Notes: generated by a model from the sequence alone, not told the origin. 64,000 nt of DNA from Arthrobacter sp. RIT-PI-e (GCF_001187915.1 NZ_LGIU01000045.1:49251-113250), one strand, 5' to 3'; positions 8,006 to 16,548 are shown, numbered from the stretch's first letter. Program-made: numbers and translations.

Positions 8006-9097
8006 AGGTGTCGTAGGAGGTGCAGGTGACGCGGCATTATTGCGCGCGAAAGCCTGAAGTGCATTGATGCTTGCAGGCCACTGGTTCCAGTCCCCAACCA
8101 CGGGGCCGTGCTCCGTGTACTGCCATACGTCGTACCCGGTCCATCCAGCGGGCATCCTTCCGGCGCCGCTGTTGTTGTAGCTCGCTATGTGCAGGGGATG
8201 ATCGGCGAACGCCCGCGAGGAACCCGTGCACGTGTTCCACCAGTCAGCCGTGGTGTAGATCATCGGGAGGCGGCCCGTGCGGTTATACACGGTCCTAGAG
8301 AAATCCTTGATCCAATTCACCATCTGGGTGGCGCTCATGTTGTAGCAGGAATTACCGAGGCTCGGGTAAGGGTTGTACTCCACATCCAGCAGAGGTGGCA
8401 GAGTTTTGCCGTCCGGGGACCAGCCGCCGCCGTTGTTGATCAAGTAGTTGGCCTGCTGAGCGCCAGTAGAGACATTCGGGATGGCGAAGTGGTAAGCGCC
8501 ACGCAACATGCCGACCGATTCGGAACCGCGGTACTGAGGATTGAAGTATGGATTGACATAGCTGGTCGCTTCCGTAGCCTTCACATACGCGAACCGCGCC
8601 CCATTGTTCCACGCAGCGCGCCAATCAACCGTCAACTGATGGCTGCTCACGTCGACCCCGAGAACGCCCGAGGGCTTCCAGGGGTTGATGGCCGCTGACC
8701 CCTGAGGCAGATCTGAGCCCCTGTCGCCCGTCGGTGGTTCAAGCTGCGCGTCTCCTGATACGGCGATACGTCTGAGTCCTTGACCCAGTGATGCTCCATC
8801 AGTACCGATCTCAGCAGCCAGAGACTTCTCATTCGCTGCCATCTGTTCCTGAGACAGAGGCTCGTTGGCTGATGAGTCTGAAACGGGAGGGGCGACTGCC
8901 TCTTCCCCCACTGACAGGGCAGCCGCCTCGTTACCTGCGCCGCTTGCGGGCCCCCCCGGTAATCCACCTGTTCCGATTGGTGGCGCTGGCTGTGTCACGG
9001 CGTGTGCCGCAGGGATCGAACCGGATACGAGCGCGGCTAGTAGAACCGCAGTGGTTGCCAGTAGACGCACTGGTGATGATGTCAATGTTCTCTCCAT
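7187..9097 (-). CDS. Secreted GH25 lysozyme with five LGFP wall-binding repeats
   Basis: 636 residues. An N-terminal signal peptide (LLATTAVLLAALVSG, then AAHA) directs secretion. A low-complexity linker reaches to about residue 140. Residues 145-340 form a glycoside hydrolase 25 muramidase domain: GVLGVDVSSHQ, RFAYVKATEAT, LLDVEYNPYPS (catalytic Asp/Glu region) and DVWQYTE. GH25 enzymes cut the MurNAc-GlcNAc bond. The rest is five LGFP repeats of 54 residues (RLGYPT motif plus a CGLxxGGCYQ pair of cysteines), a module linked to cell-wall binding in actinobacteria. The repeat block is nearly identical to that of the neighbouring protease. TTG 9085, five bases behind GGAGA, is a possible alternative start. 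A probable autolysin or lytic factor. Confidence 0.85.
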   Translation of the reverse strand: MERTLTSSPVRLLATTAVLLAALVSGSIPAAHAVTQPAPPIGTGGLPGGPASGAGNEAAALSVGEEAVAPPVSDSSANEPLSQEQMAANEKSLAAEIGTDGASLGQGLRRIAVSGDAQLEPPTGDRGSDLPQGSAAINPWKPSGVLGVDVSSHQLTVDWRAAWNNGARFAYVKATEATSYVNPYFNPQYRGSESVGMLRGAYHFAIPNVSTGAQQANYLINNGGGWSPDGKTLPPLLDVEYNPYPSLGNSCYNMSATQMVNWIKDFSRTVYNRTGRLPMIYTTADWWNTCTGSSRAFADHPLHIASYNNSGAGRMPAGWTGYDVWQYTEHGPVVGDWNQWPASINALQAFARNNAASPAPPTTPASPGVSAIAAAASRTPGLGATTTGVVCGLVRGGCYQKFQGGDIRWTSATGAQPTKGGIRPAWGTTGYENGRLGYPTRAEECGLTGGGCYQRYEGGDIHWAPASGAHPTSGGSRPAWGHPGSGTGRLGYPTGSEVCGLAGGGCYQKFQGGDIHWAPGVGAHPTRAGIRTAWANTGYERGSLRYPTGPEVCGLVKGGCYQNFQGGAITWAPGVGAHPTKGAIRTAWANTGYETGRLGYPTSSENCTTTTRCTQTYEGGTITWTPTTGATPRYNR

Positions 9098-9164
9098 GGA
9101 TTGAGATGTCCAACCGTCAGCTCGGACGCTGCCTGGACGATTCTGGTTCCGCAGGGCTTTGTTA

Positions 9165-9991
9165 CGAGTGGTTTATCGGTTGTAGCGGGGGGTGGCGCCG
9201 GTGGTTGGGGTCCAGGTGATGGTTCCTCCTTCGTAGGTCTGGGTGCATCGGGTTGTGGTGGTGCAGTTCTCGGAGCTGGTGGGATAGCCCAGGCGTCCGG
9301 TTTCGTAGCCGGTGTTGGCCCAGGCGGTACGGATGGCGCCCTTGGGGGGGTGTGCTCCTACGCCGGGGGCCCAGGGGATGGCGCCGCCTTGGAAGTTCTG
9401 GTAGCAGCCGCCTTTGACGAGTCCGCAGACCTCGCCGCCGGTGGGGGAGCGGAGGCTTCCTCTTTCGTAGCCAGTGTTTGCCCAGGCGGTGCGGATGCCT
9501 GCCCTGGTGGGGTGTGCCCCGACGCCGGGGGCCGGGTGGGTGTCGCCGGCCTGGAACTTCTGGTAGCAGCCGCCGCCGGCGGGGCCGCCGGCTTCGGACC
9601 CGGTGGGGGAGCCGAGGCCTCCAGTTTCGTAGCCGGTGGTCCCCCAGGCGGTGCGGATGCCCCCCCTGGTGGGGCGTGCGCCGATGGCGGGGGTCCCGTG
9701 GATGCCGCCGTTCTCGTCGCGCTGGTAGCAGCCGCCGCCGGTGAGTCCGCATTCTTCGGCGCGGGTGGGGTAGCCGAGGCGTCCGTTCTCGTAGCCGGTG
9801 GTTCCCCAGGCGGTGCGGATGCCACCCTTGGTGGGTTGTGCTCCGGTGGAGGAGGTCCAGTGGATGTCGCCGCCTTGGAACTTCTGATAGCAGCCGCCTC
9901 GGACCAGTCCGCAGACCACGCCGGTGGTCGTGGCGCCGAGTCCGGGTGTCCTACTGGCAGCAGCCGCAATCGCCGACACACCCGGCGACGC
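9165..9991. repeat. 827-bp direct repeat, copy B (LGFP-coding)
   Basis: Second copy of the block at 7179-8005, forming the C-terminus of the metalloprotease gene. The left boundary lies just past the stop codons, so the block includes both stops. The right boundary falls at the start of the LGFP module (GVSAIAAAASRTPG). The swap of a whole C-terminal module points to duplication or gene conversion. Confidence 0.9.
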
Positions 9992-11479
9992 CGCAGCTCC
10001 TGGGGCCATGACTCTTATCTGTGCACTCCCGTTGTCCATGGAGTCGATGCGTACTCTCGTACCGGCATGCGTGGTGAACGTCTGTCCGGCCTGCCAGGTC
10101 AGCGACTTGTTACCGTACCCGGAGATCCTGCTGTTCGGCGTCAACGCTGCGGAAGCGTTCCCGTCCCAGCCGTACACGGGGTCCTGCTTGATGATCTTCA
10201 CGCCACGGTTCCCGCCGACTGCCGTTGCGGCGTCGTACCCTTCCGGGGTCCGCAGTTCGAGGTAGTACACCTCGTTGCTGACGGGATCGGTGAACTTGGC
10301 CGCCCGGTTGGCGCTCCTGCCGGCCCAGGGACGCAGGGTGACCTGGCGGTCGTTCGTGATCTTGCCGAGGTTCTGGATCTCGTCCCCGCGGCCGAATCCG
10401 CCGTACTCCCACATGAGGGAGTTGATCATGGGCTGGCTCACCTGGGCGTACCCCATGAGGTCGGTGACATCGCCGTACTCCGCGGACCAGCAGTTGCCGT
10501 CACCCCAGGACCTGCCGTTCCTCGGGACGTCCTGACGTCCGTTGTTGCAGGCGAGGGTGTTGGCGTGGTGGACACCGAGCACATGGCCGAACTCATGGGT
10601 GACCACGTTGTTCGTCAGCGCCGAGGGGTACGGCATGATGACACGCCCACTGGTCGGACCGTCCGTGAAGCCGCCACCCAGGATGCCCCAGGATCCGCCG
10701 TAGCTGAGGTCCTTGTGCGGAACGAAGATCACGAGGCTCTCGTAGGGTCGCGCCTGCCACTTCAGTTCCCGGGTGACGGTGTCCATGATCGAGGAGTAGG
10801 AGTCGGTGATGCGGGCCGCGGACTTGTGACGGAACTCGTTCACCCTGCGGAGCGAGATCTTGCCGTCGGAGGCCGAGCGCCAGTAGTTGTTGGCGCTGTC
10901 GATCGAGTTCCTGGCCGCTGTCATGTTGATGGCGTCGGTGTCGGCCACGGTCTTGCCGGTGAGCTGCACCGTGACGAGGGTGATCTTGTACTCACCCGAT
11001 CGCGGGGCGATCGCCGCCAGGCCACCGCCGTCGTCGAGGCCCGACATCGCAGCAGCCCCGGACCCGTGGTCGTGCTCGTGGTCGTGATCGCCGGGATCAT
11101 CGCCGTACCGTGCATTCGAGTTGGGGTCGTCCAGCGGGTTCCAGGTCAGGTCCGGGACGAAGGATGTGATCTCGTCCTGTGCCGCCGGGGCTTCCTCCAC
11201 CTCGGTGGGCGCCGCGTCCGCTGGTTCGACCGGCGTCGTCGTGGCCTCCTGGACCGGGGTGACCGGCTCCTCCGGTACAGCCGTCACCTCCGTGCCGGGG
11301 CCCGTGAGCACCGACGGCGACGGCGATGACGAAGGGGATGGGGTCGGCGACGACGACGTGGTCGCCGACGGCGTCGGTGGTGGTGTCACGGTGTTCGCGA
11401 CCGCAGGTACAGCGCTGCCGATGAGACCGACGGACAGCAATGCGGCGCAGAGGAGGCGGGCAGGGGAGGGCAGGTTCAC
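9173..11479 (-). CDS. Secreted metzincin-type zinc protease with LGFP repeats
   Basis: 768 residues from GTG 11479, seven bases behind GGAG; an upstream frame to 11608 lacks these signals. A signal peptide (ARLLCAALLSVGLIGSAVPA) is followed by a Pro/Thr/Ser-rich linker (about residues 30-100). The protease domain has HEFGHVLGVHH near residues 295-305 (HExxHxxGxxH zinc site) and the Met-turn TDLMGY, the metzincin signature. The closest overall type would be an M12-like secreted endopeptidase, but the exact family is uncertain. From about residue 497 come five LGFP repeats nearly identical to those of the lysozyme at 7187-9097. Several normally invariant Trp and Tyr residues of the repeats are replaced here (see findings). 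Likely retained at the cell wall through the repeats. Confidence 0.8.
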   Translation of the reverse strand: MNLPSPARLLCAALLSVGLIGSAVPAVANTVTPPPTPSATTSSSPTPSPSSSPSPSVLTGPGTEVTAVPEEPVTPVQEATTTPVEPADAAPTEVEEAPAAQDEITSFVPDLTWNPLDDPNSNARYGDDPGDHDHEHDHGSGAAAMSGLDDGGGLAAIAPRSGEYKITLVTVQLTGKTVADTDAINMTAARNSIDSANNYWRSASDGKISLRRVNEFRHKSAARITDSYSSIMDTVTRELKWQARPYESLVIFVPHKDLSYGGSWGILGGGFTDGPTSGRVIMPYPSALTNNVVTHEFGHVLGVHHANTLACNNGRQDVPRNGRSWGDGNCWSAEYGDVTDLMGYAQVSQPMINSLMWEYGGFGRGDEIQNLGKITNDRQVTLRPWAGRSANRAAKFTDPVSNEVYYLELRTPEGYDAATAVGGNRGVKIIKQDPVYGWDGNASAALTPNSRISGYGNKSLTWQAGQTFTTHAGTRVRIDSMDNGSAQIRVMAPGAAASPGVSAIAAAASRTPGLGATTTGVVCGLVRGGCYQKFQGGDIHWTSSTGAQPTKGGIRTAWGTTGYENGRLGYPTRAEECGLTGGGCYQRDENGGIHGTPAIGARPTRGGIRTAWGTTGYETGGLGSPTGSEAGGPAGGGCYQKFQAGDTHPAPGVGAHPTRAGIRTAWANTGYERGSLRSPTGGEVCGLVKGGCYQNFQGGAIPWAPGVGAHPPKGAIRTAWANTGYETGRLGYPTSSENCTTTTRCTQTYEGGTITWTPTTGATPRYNR

Positions 11480-11798
11480 GGGTTTCTCCAGCAGAATCCG
11501 GGCGTCAGCCAGCTGAGTGAATCCCGAGCAGACTACAGTTCGGTCACGGCTGTGACCGGGGTTGTAAAAGTGCAGACGAGATCTTTGGTAAAACCTGCGC
11601 CGGACCACGAGCCGCCATGTATCGGTGTTTCGTACTCGCTTTCGAAAACCCGCGAAATAGGTAGTCGCAGAATATACACAGGTAGTCGGATCTCTACTGC
11701 GTCCGTGTGCCCTTCGCTACTGTGAAATCCGGCGGAGCCACCCGGGTCGCCGTCCTCGGCGTCGTCCGCGACGTCGCCGAATGTGTAGAGGGGACGCC
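11480..11798. promoter_or_regulatory. Divergent promoter region between protease and Tad operon
   Basis: About 320 bases separate the two divergent starts. The centre (11560-11700) is AT-richer than its surroundings, as expected for promoters. GGTAGTCG occurs twice (near 11656 and 11683), a possible regulator half-site pair. I could not fix a confident -35/-10 pair for either gene. Confidence 0.4.
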
Positions 11799-13025
11799 AT
11801 GGACGCCGTGCGGATGGTCGAGGGCGAGGTCCGCGAGCTGATCCGACGCCGTGGGCTGGACCCCTCACGGCAGGTGGCGGAAGTGCAGCTCCTCGTGAAC
11901 GACGCCGTGGCGGACTACGACGAGCGCTCCCTCCTCGGCGTCCTCCCGCCGCTCGGCAGGGTCGATCTCGCGCGCAAGACCATCTACGACGCGGTGGCCG
12001 GGTTCGGGGCGCTGCAACCGTATCTCGACGACCCCACCGTCGAGGAGATCTGGATCAACGCGCCCTCCGAGGTCTACGTGGCCCGGGCGGGGGAGTCCGA
12101 GCTGACCGCGCTCTCGCTGACCGACCAGCAGGTCCGCGACCTCGTGGAGAAGATGCTGAAGTCCTCGGGCAGGCGGCTGGATCTGTCGCCCCCGTTCGTC
12201 GATGCCTCCCTGCCGGACGGCTCCCGCCTCCACGTGGTGATCCCCGACGTCACCCGGCGGCACTGGTCCGTGAACATCCGGAAGTTCATCGCACGGGCGT
12301 CGAGGCTGGACCACCTCATGGAACTCGGTTCACTGTCCCCGCAGGCGGCGCGCTTCCTCAACGCGGCGGTGGCGAGCGGCCTCAACATCCTGGTGTCCGG
12401 TGCCACCCAGGCGGGCAAGACCACTCTGCTGAACTGCCTCGGTGCGTCCATCGGGTCACGGGAACGTGTCATCACGGTGGAGGAGATCTTCGAGCTGCAG
12501 CTCCCGCTCCGCGACGTGGTGGGGCTGCAGTGCAGGCAGCCGAACCTCGAGGGACACGGGGAGATCCCGCTCCGCCGCCTCGTGAAGGAGGCCCTTCGGA
12601 TGCGACCCGACCGCCTGATCGTCGGGGAGGTCCGCGAGGCGGAGAGCCTGGACATGCTGATCGCCCTCAACAGCGGCCTGCCCGGGATGTGCAGCGTGCA
12701 CGCCAACAGCGCGCACGACGCCGTGACCAAGATCTGCACGCTGCCCCTCCTCGCGGGGGAGAACATCTCGAGCAGCTTCGTGGTGCCCACCGTGGCGTCC
12801 TGCATCGATCTCGTGGTGCACTGCGCGAGACTGCCGGGCGGGCATCGACGGGTCATGGAGATCATGGCCCTCGGGCGGCGAGTGGAGAACGGCGTGATCG
12901 AGTCCTCCCCCGTGTTCAAGAGGATCGACGGCGTCCTCGAGCTGACCGTCACCGGCATGCCCGCCGAGGAGAAGTTCGCGGCTGCCGGAATTGACGTCTC
13001 TGCTCTCCTCGGTGCACTGCAATGA
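11799..13025 (+). CDS. cpaF: Tad/Flp pilus secretion ATPase CpaF (TadA)
   Basis: About 408 residues of the PilT/GspE secretion ATPase family. Walker A is GATQAGKTTLLN (near residue 205), with an EEIFELQL Asp-box-like segment and RMRPDRLIVGEVREAESLD (Walker B and following). The N-terminal all-alpha region with LLPPLGRVDLARKTIYDAV and YLDDPTVEEIWINAP is typical of CpaF. It powers polymerisation of Flp pilin. ATG 11781 is in frame, but AGAGGGG at 11787-11793 places the start at ATG 11799. First gene of a tight operon: the stop overlaps tadB by four bases. No cpaE/tadZ gene precedes it. Confidence 0.92.
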   Translation: MDAVRMVEGEVRELIRRRGLDPSRQVAEVQLLVNDAVADYDERSLLGVLPPLGRVDLARKTIYDAVAGFGALQPYLDDPTVEEIWINAPSEVYVARAGESELTALSLTDQQVRDLVEKMLKSSGRRLDLSPPFVDASLPDGSRLHVVIPDVTRRHWSVNIRKFIARASRLDHLMELGSLSPQAARFLNAAVASGLNILVSGATQAGKTTLLNCLGASIGSRERVITVEEIFELQLPLRDVVGLQCRQPNLEGHGEIPLRRLVKEALRMRPDRLIVGEVREAESLDMLIALNSGLPGMCSVHANSAHDAVTKICTLPLLAGENISSSFVVPTVASCIDLVVHCARLPGGHRRVMEIMALGRRVENGVIESSPVFKRIDGVLELTVTGMPAEEKFAAAGIDVSALLGALQ

Positions 13026-13879
13026 GCGCCGGCCTCGGCGTCCTCCTCGGTGCGGGGTTGTTCCTCATCTGGTGGTCGTGCTGGGACCGTCCGCCCGGAA
13101 AGCGGAAGAACCGTGTCCGGCAGCGCCGCTTGGATGAGCTCCTGCTCCGGGCCGGTGTGGAGCGGGTGTCCGCCAGAGGATTGATCGCCTCCTGCATCGG
13201 GGTGGGCACGGTGGTGCTGCTCGTCGTCGTCGTCCTCACCGGTTCCACCCCCATCGCCCTGTGCTTCGCACTGTTCGGGGGTCTCCTGCCCTTCTCGCTC
13301 GTCCGCTGGAGGGCTGCGAAGCGCACGGCGTCGCTCCGTGAGCTCTGGCCGGATGCCGTCGACCACCTGCGGTCCGCGATCCGGGCGGGACTCTCCCTCC
13401 CGGAGGCCCTGATCCAGCTGGGGGACAAGGGCCCGCTGGAACTCCGCGGGGCGTTCCAGGCCTTCGCCTCGGACTACCGTTCGGGTGGCCGGTTCGACGA
13501 CGCCCTGAACCGGCTGAAGGAGCGCCTGGCGGATCCGGTGTCGGACAGGATCGTCGAGGCGCTGCGGATGACCCGGGAGGTGGGCGGATCCGATCTCGGC
13601 CGGCTACTCGGCACGCTGTCCGAGTTCCTCCGCGATTCGGCACGGACCCGCAGCGAACTGGAGGCACGGCAGTCCTGGACGGTGAACGCCGCGCGGCTCG
13701 CGGTGGCGGCGCCCTGGTTCGTCCTGATGCTGCTCGCCACCCGGCCCGAGGCCGTCCGGGCGTACAACTCCGCAGGCGGAGTGGCTGTGCTCCTGAGCGG
13801 ACTGGTGATCTCAGTGGTCTGCTACCGCATCATGCTGCGGGTGGGAGCGCTGCCCGAGGACGAGAGGGTCCTGAGATGA
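13022..13879 (+). CDS. tadB: Tad pilus inner-membrane platform protein TadB
   Basis: 285 residues with an N-terminal membrane helix, a second helix pair near residues 55-95 and C-terminal helices at about 220-270. The GspF/type II secretion F domain is visible: ELWPDAVDHLRSAIRAGLSL and the central IVEALRMTREVGGSDLGRLL. TadB and TadC together form the membrane platform that works with the CpaF ATPase. The start ATG overlaps the cpaF stop (ATGA), and its own stop overlaps tadC in the same way, so the three genes are translationally coupled. Confidence 0.9.
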   Translation: MSAGLGVLLGAGLFLIWWSCWDRPPGKRKNRVRQRRLDELLLRAGVERVSARGLIASCIGVGTVVLLVVVVLTGSTPIALCFALFGGLLPFSLVRWRAAKRTASLRELWPDAVDHLRSAIRAGLSLPEALIQLGDKGPLELRGAFQAFASDYRSGGRFDDALNRLKERLADPVSDRIVEALRMTREVGGSDLGRLLGTLSEFLRDSARTRSELEARQSWTVNAARLAVAAPWFVLMLLATRPEAVRAYNSAGGVAVLLSGLVISVVCYRIMLRVGALPEDERVLR

Positions 13880-14817
13880 CACCGGTCCTCGCCCTGGCGG
13901 CGCTGTGCGGACTCGTCCTGGGCATCGGGCTGTGGCTCGTCCTGGTCCGGCTGCCTCCCATGCGACCCGTGACCCTGACGCAGCGCATCGCACCCCAGCT
14001 CCGGGCGGTGGACATGCAGTCGAGGCTGCTGGCGGCGACCCCGGCCAATGTCACGCCGTTCGGTCCGCTCGAGCGGATCCTCCGCCCCCTGCTCGCCGAC
14101 GCCGTCTCCTGGTCCCACCGGTTCAACCCGGCGTCGGCCGGTCTGGCGCGGCGCCTCGCGCAGGCGGGGAAGGGTCAGAGCACCGCGGACTTCAGGGCGC
14201 AGCAGCTGCTCTGGGCCGCAGGTGCGCTGGGGCTGTCCACCGTGGTCACCGTGCTCCTCGCGGCTTCGGGGTCCGTCAACGTGCCCCTGGCGGTGGTGAT
14301 CATCCTCTCCTGCGCCGTGCTGGGCTTCGTGGGACGCGAGTACCTGCTCTCCGCGGACATCAAACGTCGCGAGGCGCGCATGCTCGCGGAGTTCCCGAGC
14401 CTCGCGGAGCTCATGGCGCTCGCCGTCTCCGCGGGGGAGAGCACCACTGGGGCGCTCGAGCGCATCTGCAGGACCGCCAGCGGTGAGCTCGCCGGAGAGT
14501 TCGGGCTGGTCCTGGCCGAGACGCGTGCCGGTAAACCACTGGTGGAAGCGCTGCAGCAGTTCTCGAACCGCACCCGCCTGGCACCGCTGGCCCGCTTCGT
14601 GGACGGCATCACCGTCGCGGTGCAACGCGGGACACCGCTGGCCGACGTGCTGCGCGCCCAGGCCCAGGACGTCCGGGACCTCGCCAAACGCGACCTCATG
14701 GAGTCCGCCGGGAAGAAGGAGATCGCGATGATGGTGCCCCTCGTGTTCGGGGTCCTTCCCCTCACCGTCCTCTTCGCCGTCTATCCCGGGATCGCCCTCA
14801 TCAACCTCGGTTTCTGA
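13876..14817 (+). CDS. tadC: Tad pilus inner-membrane platform protein TadC
   Basis: 313 residues. It has an N-terminal helix (residues 1-20), two helices near 115-160 and a last one near 285-310. The GspF-like domain shows MLAEFPSLAELMALAVSAGE and RFVDGITVAVQRGTPLADVL. It is the partner of TadB in the pilus assembly platform. The four-base overlap with tadB and the closely following pilin-like gene keep it in the operon. Confidence 0.9.
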   Translation: MTPVLALAALCGLVLGIGLWLVLVRLPPMRPVTLTQRIAPQLRAVDMQSRLLAATPANVTPFGPLERILRPLLADAVSWSHRFNPASAGLARRLAQAGKGQSTADFRAQQLLWAAGALGLSTVVTVLLAASGSVNVPLAVVIILSCAVLGFVGREYLLSADIKRREARMLAEFPSLAELMALAVSAGESTTGALERICRTASGELAGEFGLVLAETRAGKPLVEALQQFSNRTRLAPLARFVDGITVAVQRGTPLADVLRAQAQDVRDLAKRDLMESAGKKEIAMMVPLVFGVLPLTVLFAVYPGIALINLGF

Positions 14818-14847
14818 TCCGCCCACCACTACTGCAGGAGTACTCCC

Positions 14848-15063
14848 ATGAAGATCACGACCACCGCCCTCCGCCTCGCCCTCCTCCTGGTCGCCGCCGT
14901 CTCCGCCCTGGTGAGGGTGCCCGAGGACCCCGAGCGGGGGGACGTACCGGGTTGGGTGATGATCACGCTCATGTCGGCGGTCCTCGTGGCCGCGCTGCTC
15001 GCCATCGCCGGCCCGGCGCTCGAGGGGCTGTTCAACTCGGCCATCGACCAGGTCTCCCGCTAG
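14848..15063 (+). CDS. Flp-type pilin-like small membrane protein
   Basis: 71 residues with a short basic N-terminus, a hydrophobic segment, then ERGDVPGWVMITLMSAVLVA and a second hydrophobic stretch. This matches the small protein found at the pilin position of actinobacterial Tad operons. GGAG at 14836-14839 is a good ribosome-binding site for ATG 14848. The likely role is the major pilus subunit, processed by a prepilin peptidase encoded elsewhere. The classical G/xxxxE(Y) cleavage motif is not clear here, so the assignment rests mainly on size, topology and position. Confidence 0.65.
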   Translation: MKITTTALRLALLLVAAVSALVRVPEDPERGDVPGWVMITLMSAVLVAALLAIAGPALEGLFNSAIDQVSR

Positions 15064-15489
15064 GTGACCCGAGCGGACGGAGCGGCCCCGGAGGGCTGCA
15101 GGTCGCGACCGCCCGAGGAGGACCACGAGCGCGGTGCCGCGGTGGTGGACTTCGCGCTGATCGGCGGGCTGCTGACGGTCATCTTCGTGGCGATCCTGCA
15201 GCTCACCCTCGTACTGCACGTCCGCAACACCCTGATCGACGCGGCGTCCTCCGGGGCGCGCTACGGTGCGCTCGCGGATCGTGATCCGCAGGACGCGGCC
15301 ACCAGGACGGAGGAGCTGATCCGGGGCTCCCTCTCCGAGACCTACAGCTCCGACGTCACGGTCGGTCAGAGCACGCTCGGCGGTGTGGTGACCCTGGAGG
15401 TGGTGGTGCGCGCACCCCTGCCCGTGATCGGACTGGTGGGACCCGGAGGGGTGATGGAGGTGCGAGGACATGCCGCCCTACCGTCCTGA
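15064..15489 (+). CDS. TadE-like pilus assembly protein
   Basis: 141 residues. After a polar N-terminus comes ERGAAVVDFALIGGLLTVIF, the TadE-like motif with a conserved acidic residue at the start of a single transmembrane helix, as in pilin-like proteins. The rest is extracytoplasmic. TadE/TadF proteins are minor pseudopilins of the Flp system. The GTG start immediately follows the TAG of the preceding pilin gene (TAGGTG), which indicates coupled translation. The 3' end overlaps the next gene by 20 bases. Confidence 0.85.
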   Translation: MTRADGAAPEGCRSRPPEEDHERGAAVVDFALIGGLLTVIFVAILQLTLVLHVRNTLIDAASSGARYGALADRDPQDAATRTEELIRGSLSETYSSDVTVGQSTLGGVVTLEVVVRAPLPVIGLVGPGGVMEVRGHAALPS

Positions 15490-16045
15490 GCCACGCGCGT
15501 CCACGGTTGTACGCGCCGCGAAACCCACCATGGGATCAGTACCGCTCGAGGGGCCGAGGAGAGCGGGCCGCGGAGCACCGTGGACGGGGAGATTCCGGCG
15601 GCTGATGTCCGAGGGAGGTCCGGACGCGGAGTACGACGCCGAGCAGGGCGGCGCGGTGGTGGAGTTCATCTTCCTCGGCGTCCTGCTCCTGATCCCCGTG
15701 GTCTACCTGGTGTTGACGGTGGGGCAGCTCCAGGGCGGGTCCTTCGCCGTGGTCGGCGCCGCCGACCAGGCCGCGAAGGTGTTCGTGGACGCCCCGACCA
15801 CCGAGGAGGCACACGCCCGTGCCCGGGCGGCGGCCCTGCTCACGCTCTCGGACTTCGACTTCGCCGAGGAACAGGCCTCGATCGATATCACGTGTGACGC
15901 CGAGTGCCTGGCACCGGGTTCCAGTGTGCAGGTGGTGGTGCGGCTCGACGTCCCGCTTCCTCTCCTACCCGAGCTCCTGGGATCGAACCCGTCCGCCGCG
16001 ACCGTCGACGCCGTCGCTGTGCAGATCGTGGAGCGTTTCGGGTGA
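15470..16045 (+). CDS. TadE/TadF-like pilus assembly protein
   Basis: 191 residues. EQGGAVVEFIFLGVLLLIPV near residues 62-81 repeats the TadE motif (acidic residue next to a hydrophobic helix). The N-terminal 60 residues are basic and poorly conserved. ATG 15470 overlaps the upstream gene by 20 bases; an internal ATG 15605 (MSEGGPDAEYD) is a plausible shorter start. The extracytoplasmic part contains two cysteines (CDAEC). A second minor pseudopilin of the Tad operon; TadF is the usual name for this position, but TadE and TadF cannot be separated by sequence here. Confidence 0.78.
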   Translation: MPPYRPEPRASTVVRAAKPTMGSVPLEGPRRAGRGAPWTGRFRRLMSEGGPDAEYDAEQGGAVVEFIFLGVLLLIPVVYLVLTVGQLQGGSFAVVGAADQAAKVFVDAPTTEEAHARARAAALLTLSDFDFAEEQASIDITCDAECLAPGSSVQVVVRLDVPLPLLPELLGSNPSAATVDAVAVQIVERFG

Positions 16046-16548
16046 GCATCCGGCTGGGCGGACGTCGTGCAGTCCCACGGATGCGGCGTCGCCCGCGCAG
16101 TACCGCCGTCGAGCCCGACGCGGGACAGGTGGGTGTGCTGATCATCGGGTACCTCCTGGTCTCCCTCCTGGTGGTGACCGTGGTGCTCGCGGTGTCCGCC
16201 GTCTACATCGAGCACAAGAAGCTGCTCTCCGCTGCGGACGGAGCGGCGCTCGCCGCCGCGGACGACTACAGCATCGACGTCGGTACCGGCGGTCCGGGTG
16301 CAGCGCCGCCCCTTCCCACCCTGGACGGCGCGCGGGTGGCGGACTCGACGACGGCGTACCTCACCGCGATCGGGGCGGGGGACCGGTTCGAGCTCCTGAC
16401 CGTCGATCCCGCGACCGGTGCGCCGGACGGCCGCACGGCGCGGGTGGTCCTCACCGCCGTCGTCCACCCGCCCATCGTGAACTTCCTGGTGCCCGCCGGA
16501 ATCCCGATCGTGGCCCAGGCCGACGCCCGGGCGGAACTGACCCGGTGA
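16042..16548 (+). CDS. TadG-like pilus-associated membrane protein
   Basis: 168 residues starting at GTG 16042, which overlaps the previous stop (GTGA). DAGQVGVLIIGYLLVSLLVV is the TadG-type N-terminal helix, followed by AVYIEHKKLLSAADGAALAA, a very common motif of actinobacterial Flp-operon TadE/G-like proteins. The rest is an exported domain of about 110 residues. Longer TadG proteins of proteobacteria carry a von Willebrand domain that is absent here. Last gene of the Tad operon; prfB follows after 93 bases. Confidence 0.8.
   Translation: MSIRLGGRRAVPRMRRRPRSTAVEPDAGQVGVLIIGYLLVSLLVVTVVLAVSAVYIEHKKLLSAADGAALAAADDYSIDVGTGGPGAAPPLPTLDGARVADSTTAYLTAIGAGDRFELLTVDPATGAPDGRTARVVLTAVVHPPIVNFLVPAGIPIVAQADARAELTR

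Noticed and set aside
9101..11329. Long plus-strand frame (742 codons), rich in Gly and Val, over the metalloprotease gene
   Set aside because: It is the reverse strand of the LGFP repeats and protease. Repetitive composition follows from the repeats; it has no motif, and the minus-strand gene has signal peptide, zinc site and ribosome-binding site.
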